Shown here: positions 59,517-64,000 of the stretch, one piece after another
How the letters are laid out: each line of letters begins with the position of its first letter
How positions within the stretch are numbered: the first letter of the stretch is position 1
Program-made: the position numbers and the translations under genes
Notes under the pieces: generated by a model
Databases searched by the model: none
What the model was told of the DNA's origin: nothing
What the model saw: only the letters and a program-made list of their open reading frames with translations
Source of the DNA: Geosiphon pyriformis
Lineage: Eukaryota > Glomeromycota > Glomeromycetes > Archaeosporales > Geosiphonaceae
Assembly (NCBI GenBank): GCA_016748015.1
Contig: JAAOMT010000776.1
Span: forward strand, 316,417 to 380,416
DNA: 64,000 nucleotides
Reading direction: 5' to 3'

Positions 59517-61130
59517 GAATTTGCAACCAACAGACATTTACAACATTCAAGAAAAGAGACCAAAAACCTCTGGTAACATTTGGTGTTCTCTTACAGAAAC
59601 AACACAGCAAAAACAACTTCAAAGTGGTGACCACACTAGACACAACAACTCTAAAGTATTACCAGTCAATTTACACCCACTGCAAGCAAAGATTCAACAT
59701 CTCAGACGGAATTGAAGTTATCAAGAAATCAGTATACTAATATATTGAAAATCACATCAACAATTATCTTTTTAGAAATTACAACATCTCAGAAGTTAGA
59801 AGCAACCTTTACAATAATTTAGTGCACTATTCACAGTTGGAAACTGAAGACCTTAACAGTGAAACACTTGCCACTTACTTTCAAAAACTTAATTTTAACA
59901 TTATCAAGTACTGTGAAGAAACATATTCAGTGCAGTCTCAATACTCTATTGATTTTGAATCAGAAACAGAAACAAGCAACAAAGGCAAACAAAAATTGAA
60001 GCAATACTCAAGAACCACTCCAAATACTCCAATACTACCAAAAACAACTGCCAAACATTTGCAAACACCTGAACAAAAAACCAGTGTTAAATTACCACTT
60101 TCTATTACACCATTTCCAATTTCATTTGTTCAACTACAAACACCAAGTTCACTACTTAAATGTTTCTCCAGACCAGAAGATTACCAGTTACCTAGAAATC
60201 CTACTCAACAGCAGAAACCAATATCAACAAGTGCCAATATCATTAATTACTTACAAGAAAACAAAAGTAATTATTCAGAGAGTCTGGAAAGTAAAGAAAC
60301 TGAATCAAAACAAAAAAAAACTACAGAAAATGAAGAAAAAATGGCAACTGCTTACATTGCAAAAATTCCAGAATTTATTGATGAAAATAATAATACCAGT
60401 CCTCAAAAATGGCTTGACAAAGTTCAAAAAGCAGAAGATGCAAATGGTTGGATTGCAGTAAGAATGCTTAAAGCAATTCCCTACTTTCTCCAAGAAACAG
60501 CAAGAGAATGATTTGAAAATTTAGAAAAATCATTTGAAAACTGGCAAGCATTTAAATATGCTTTCTTACAACAATTTACTAACAATAACATCTCTATTAC
60601 TCTTTGCAATTGCTTTTACAATATCAAACAAGAAACATTTGAAACTGTTATGATTTATCTTAGAAGATTTAACAAACTTCTTTGACAGATTTAACAATTG
60701 GAAACCAATGATTATTATTCTGATGCTCAGATTCTGGACCAGTTTATAGCAGGGTTAAAAGACAAACTGATTAAAAAAATCCGCCCATATGCTCCAGCAG
60801 ACTTAGCAACTGCCATCAGACATGCAAAGAACTATGAAATGGCTATGAAAGAAGCAAACCACACCAAACTCGTCAACCTAGCTATTGGAGAAACCAGTTC
60901 AGCAGCTGAAAAGAAGATAAATCAACTCACAAATAAGGTTGAAAGCTACTTCACAAACTAACAACAACAGCAACAACAACCACAAAGATATCAACTCCCA
61001 CAATGATGCAACCAAAACAATTTTGGATCACCCTCCAACAACCAACCTCAAAATTGTCATTATTGTGGAATTCCAGGACACTGGAAACAAGATTGTAGGA
61101 AATTACAAAGAGACCAACAAAATAGGAATA
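59517..61130 (+). pseudogene. Gag of copy C with zinc knuckle
   Basis: Capsid protein of the element. Longest open piece 59,822-60,511 (Thr/Gln/Ser-rich N-terminus, then AYIAKIPEFIDENNNTSPQKW, DANGW, MLKAIPYFLQETARE). Continues after a TGA (Trp in related Gag) with FENLEKSFENWQAF, then LDQFIAGLKDKLIKKIRP and AKNYEMAMKEANHTKLVNLA (60,698-60,961). Zinc knuckle CX2CX4HX4C (CHYCGIPGHWKQDC) at about 61,058-61,099. Seven in-frame stops from 59,738 to 61,298, no frame change. Confidence 0.85.
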
Positions 61131-62060
61131 ATCAACGTTACTCTTTACCACAACAATCTTATTACCAATCTTCACCACCAATCTATTATTCACCAAGACC
61201 ACAAAATCAAAACAGTTACTATCAACCAGTTCCACAACCAATGCAGCAACAATATCAGCAACCTTTACCAATTCAGCAATATCAGACACCACCCACTTAA
61301 CAATATCAAGTACCAGCAAAAAAATTGGTTCAACATAACCAATTCACACTCCAAAATCAATTGCAGAGTAACAACAACAGACTCAATCCAAATAACCAGT
61401 TGGTTCTCCGAAATTTTGGTCAGCAAAGACCCAATCACTATCACACCCAACCCAGTTATCTTACAATACCAGAGAAATCGGATTTTCAACAAACTGCACT
61501 TTCTGAAGGTAAAGTTGCAACACCAAGATCAAACTCTTCCAACCACACCATTCTACTAGCTCAAATTGCCCAAAATGCCAATCTGTCAAATATATTTCCA
61601 TTTGAATTTAAAGCAAATGAATCACCATTTCTGCTTAGTAATGCAGCAGTCAATGAACAGAAAGCAATTACTGCTATGTACACAGAAGCTACAGTAGAAG
61701 AAAAACCCATTTGCTTAATCTTAGATAATAGATTGGCTGGAAGTATCATCACTTACTAGCTGATACAACAACTCAAACAAAACATAGACAGACCAGCTCA
61801 AACAGTTATTGTTACAGCTGATGGTATGAAGAAGACTCCAGTAAGAGAAATTGATGATTTCCTCTTTACAATTGATGGAATCACCATTCCAGTTAAAGTT
61901 CTTGTTATGGATGCATCCCAATACTAAACTCTAGTCGGAAATAATTGGCTTCTCAAGGCCAATGCAAACCTGAACTGGGAAACTCAAGAACTTAAAATCT
62001 CATATCAAGGACAATATATCATAGTACCTGCAACCTGTGGTATCTTTAACAAATGATCAG
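61131..62060 (+). pseudogene. Gln/Asn/Pro-rich linker and protease of copy C
   Basis: After a Gln/Tyr/Pro-rich linker, the protease reads KAITAMYTEATVEEKPICLILDNRLAGSIIT (61,664-61,756): the active-site D-S-G is D-N-R, two G-to-A changes, so the enzyme is dead in this copy. The block VGNNWLLKANANLNWETQELK (61,937-61,999) is intact. Confidence 0.8.
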
Positions 62061-62224
62061 AAAAAGCTCCAGTATTTGAATTTGAAGAAGAAAAGAAAAT
62101 ACCATTTACTGAAACCTACATGGCTCTTGGATCACCATCCAATTGGGCTGAGGAAACAGAACAAGAGATTTTCAAAGAATCAAGAGGATGGAAAAAAGTT
62201 AGATATTTCACACCAGAACCATGA

Positions 62225-62860
62225 AAAGAACCACCATATATTTCACTAAAATGCAAAAATTGCAAAAAGAAGCTTTCATCAATGGGAGCATGTATTTTTC
62301 CAGAAGAAAAATATGAAACTCGTATCTGTTACTTTTGCAAAGCATGCTATAGAGAACAATTTGGATCTCCAAAAAGAAGTGAAAAATGGAACAACACACC
62401 TTGCCTTACATATAGAGATATGTTACCAGAAGAATGCAACTGGATTGATATTGCAATGAAAGGAGAAGTATGTGATCAAACATGTCAATATGCTTTATCA
62501 ATTTCGGAAAAAGTCAGAAAAGGAACATCATTTGATGCAGCATACAACAGTGCTCTCAATAAACTTTACTACTACCCTTATGATGCTGAAATGATTTTTG
62601 ACCTAGCAATGGCATTGATCAATAGAGCCACCCAAGAAGATGTCCGCCAAATGAAAGAAGCTGAATATATTGAGTATACCATGGAATTAGCTGGATTTAA
62701 TTATGAAGATAAAGTAGAAACCTACCACCAAATTGCAAACCACACATATCCAACCAAAGAAGCTCAAATTCAATGATTAGAGCAAATAAACATTTAATTG
62801 TGTGAAGAATGTGTTATGCCTTGTGATGACCAATGGTGTTTAGAATGTTATGCTCTTAGT
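62225..62860 (+). pseudogene. Cys-rich module between protease and dUTPase (copy C)
   Basis: Open 62,282-62,776 plus flanks. Cys pairs: LKCKNCKKK (62,249-62,275), CYFCKAC (62,327-62,347), further single Cys (CNWIDIAM; CDQTCQY), a helical Ala/Tyr-rich stretch (62,500-62,740), then after two stops CEECVMPCDDQWCLEC (62,803-62,850). Several C-x2-C pairs suggest one or two zinc ribbons. I do not recognise the family. It is in frame with protease and dUTPase and has a decayed counterpart in copy 1. Confidence 0.6.
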
Positions 62861-62989
62861 ATTCCTCTGCCAGATGAGAATGATGAAAATGAAATCGAAT
62901 TTAGAGTATTTGAACTAGTAGAAAAACTACCAACCTCCCCTATCTATCTTCTTGAAAAGCAACCACCTCTACAACTTAAATATTTTGAC

Positions 62990-63430
62990 AACCATGGCCA
63001 AGGAATTAGACCAGAAAAAGCACACGAAATTGATGCTAGATATGATCTAAAATACCCAGAAAAAGATACTTTGGTTCTTTAACCAAAGTCCTTGACAAAA
63101 ATCAATCTCAAAATTGCTCTTGAAATTCCACCAGGAGCAATGATGCAAATTGCCTTCAGATCATTATTGGCAAGCAAAGGAATCAATATTAGAGGAGAAG
63201 TTATAGATGCAGAATACACTGGAGACATTACCATCATGTTACAAAATGAGACAGACAAACCATTCAAAATTGAACATGCTGAAAAAATTGCTCAAGCAAT
63301 TTACTTACCCTTAATCAACATTTCGAGTTTACAATCAGTAAACAACAGAGAACAATTGGGAAAAAGTAAAAGAAGAACTCAAGGTTTTGGTTCAACTGGA
63401 CAATTTACAGTTCCAGTAAACATAGCTCTT
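62990..63430 (+). pseudogene. dUTPase domain of copy C
   Basis: All five trimeric-dUTPase motifs in order: 1, IDARYDLKYP (63,028-63,060; Gly to Arg); 2, FRSLLASKGINIRG (63,158-63,195); 3, EVIDAEYTGDI (63,197-63,230; catalytic Asp kept, Gly to Glu); 4, EHAEKIAQAIYLPL (63,273-63,312); 5, TQGFGSTGQF (63,377-63,406). One TAA (63,080) between motifs 1 and 2 replaces Gln. Roughly 130 residues, the normal size. It would lower dUTP during cDNA synthesis. Confidence 0.88.
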
Positions 63431-64000
63431 AATACACAAAATGAATCTCACCAGATTCTTCAACTTCTCCAGCCAATTACCATTTCACCTTTTGGAGAAC
63501 ATCACGAAATTTACACTTGCTCAAAACCCACCACTACACAACAAATCTTTGAATCCAATGAACAAATCTGTTTAAAGCATGAAATCTCAATTCCAAACGT
63601 TTATATTCCCAAAGGAATGAAAAAATTTTGAGTTATATTCTACAACCTCAATAATTATCCTATTGTCTTATTAAACAAACTAGAGATTGAAATCATACAC
63701 AGCAATATTTTTCAAGATGAAAACCCTTAAATTGTAAGGCACACTCTACTCCCAAATCCAAATATCATTCCCACCACTGAAAACTACTATCTTGTGGAAG
63801 AAAAACTCTCTCGTATCAACATGGGTCCCTTAGAACCTCAACAACAAAGACAATTGAAACAATTGATAGCTGAATTTGCAAATATATTTGCAAAAGACAA
63901 CAATGACTTGGAAAAAACGGACATTGTTCAACATCAGATCTATACAGGAGATGCTCCACCAAAACATCAACAAGCTTATTGAGTGCCACCTGCTAGCCAC
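63431..64000 (+). pseudogene. Linker and start of RT of copy C, cut by window end
   Basis: After the dUTPase, a linker (open to 63,631), two stops, then LSRINMGPLEPQQQRQLKQLIAEFANIFAKDNNDL (63,803-63,905) and DIVQHQIYTGDAPPKHQQAY followed by TGA and VPPASH: the typical N-terminal RT entrance (PYR.PP motif, Arg as TGA). The RT core lies outside the window. Confidence 0.8.

Larger units (their letters stand above)
58582..64000 (+). mobile_element. dUTPase-family Ty3-type element, copy C (best preserved), 3' end outside window
   Basis: LTR3 (58,582 to about 59,406), leader, then one reading frame running from about 59,517 to the window end with 17 in-frame stops and no frameshift: Gag, zinc knuckle, protease, Cys-rich module, dUTPase, start of RT. 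Copies B and the 10.6-11.5 kb relic share its LTR3. Copy 1 is related in coding order but ends in a different LTR (LTR1). Confidence 0.85.

Noticed and set aside
59517-64000. Alternative genetic code (TAA/TAG as Gln, TGA as Trp) in copy C
   Set aside because: TGA also stands at positions where relatives have Arg (60,683 and 63,980, CGA-to-TGA), so it has no single meaning, and the host genes use normal stops and TGG for Trp. Mutation explains all of it.
1-64000. tRNA or rRNA genes
   Set aside because: I saw no cloverleaf with A and B boxes or rRNA-like stretch; a covariance search would be needed to exclude them.

Overview
The window looks like a piece of an AT-rich, transposon-rich nuclear fungal genome, most likely an arbuscular mycorrhizal fungus (Glomeromycotina). 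Visible evidence: three intron-rich fungal housekeeping genes with short GT-AG introns (58-231 bp), one of them a fungal-type adenylate cyclase (Ras-association + LRR + PP2C-like + class III cyclase), embedded in decayed LTR and LINE retroelements. The LINE and Gag/dUTPase sequences resemble families I associate with Rhizophagus-type genomes; that part is recognition, not a search result.

Layout. 1-8,982: a decayed Ty3-type LTR element (copy 1: gag, protease, Cys-rich segment, dUTPase, RT, RNase H, integrase, 3' accessory region, 3' LTR1). 8,983-10,560: 3' half of a LINE (LINE-A). 10,560-15,500: an extremely AT-rich, hypermutated tract containing relics of the same LTRs. 15,500-30,460: a gene island with three genes, all on the minus strand: adenylate cyclase CYR1 (15,873-22,958), coatomer zeta (25,687-26,546) and a BTB/BACK protein (27,208-29,528). 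30,460-34,050: a second hypermutated tract with an inverted LTR2 relic. 34,050-36,843: a truncated dUTPase-family element (copy B, LTR3/gag/protease). 36,844-45,470: a near-complete LINE-A on the minus strand, interrupted by two solo LTR1 insertions with 4-bp target duplications. 45,530-53,298: an LTR-bounded Ty3-type element (LTR2 family, 7.77 kb) with an extra ORF after integrase. 53,299-58,570: a nest of LINE-B, other LINE RT and LTR2 fragments. 58,582-64,000: copy C of the dUTPase-family element, the best preserved, running off the window.

The most interesting feature is the Ty3-type lineage that carries a Cys-rich module and a dUTPase between protease and RT, together with the way all elements have decayed. 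Copy C keeps one reading frame for about 4.5 kb yet has 17 in-frame stops, each explicable by a single C-to-T or G-to-A transition, and the catalytic residues of several domains are lost by G-to-A changes. The same process at saturation seems to have produced the two AT-rich tracts bracketing the gene island. This suggests a RIP-like or deaminase-like process acting on repeats, and a retroelement that encodes a uracil-limiting enzyme.

The three host genes are intact as far as the sequence shows: their exon phases close exactly (1,972, 180 and 715 aa predicted).
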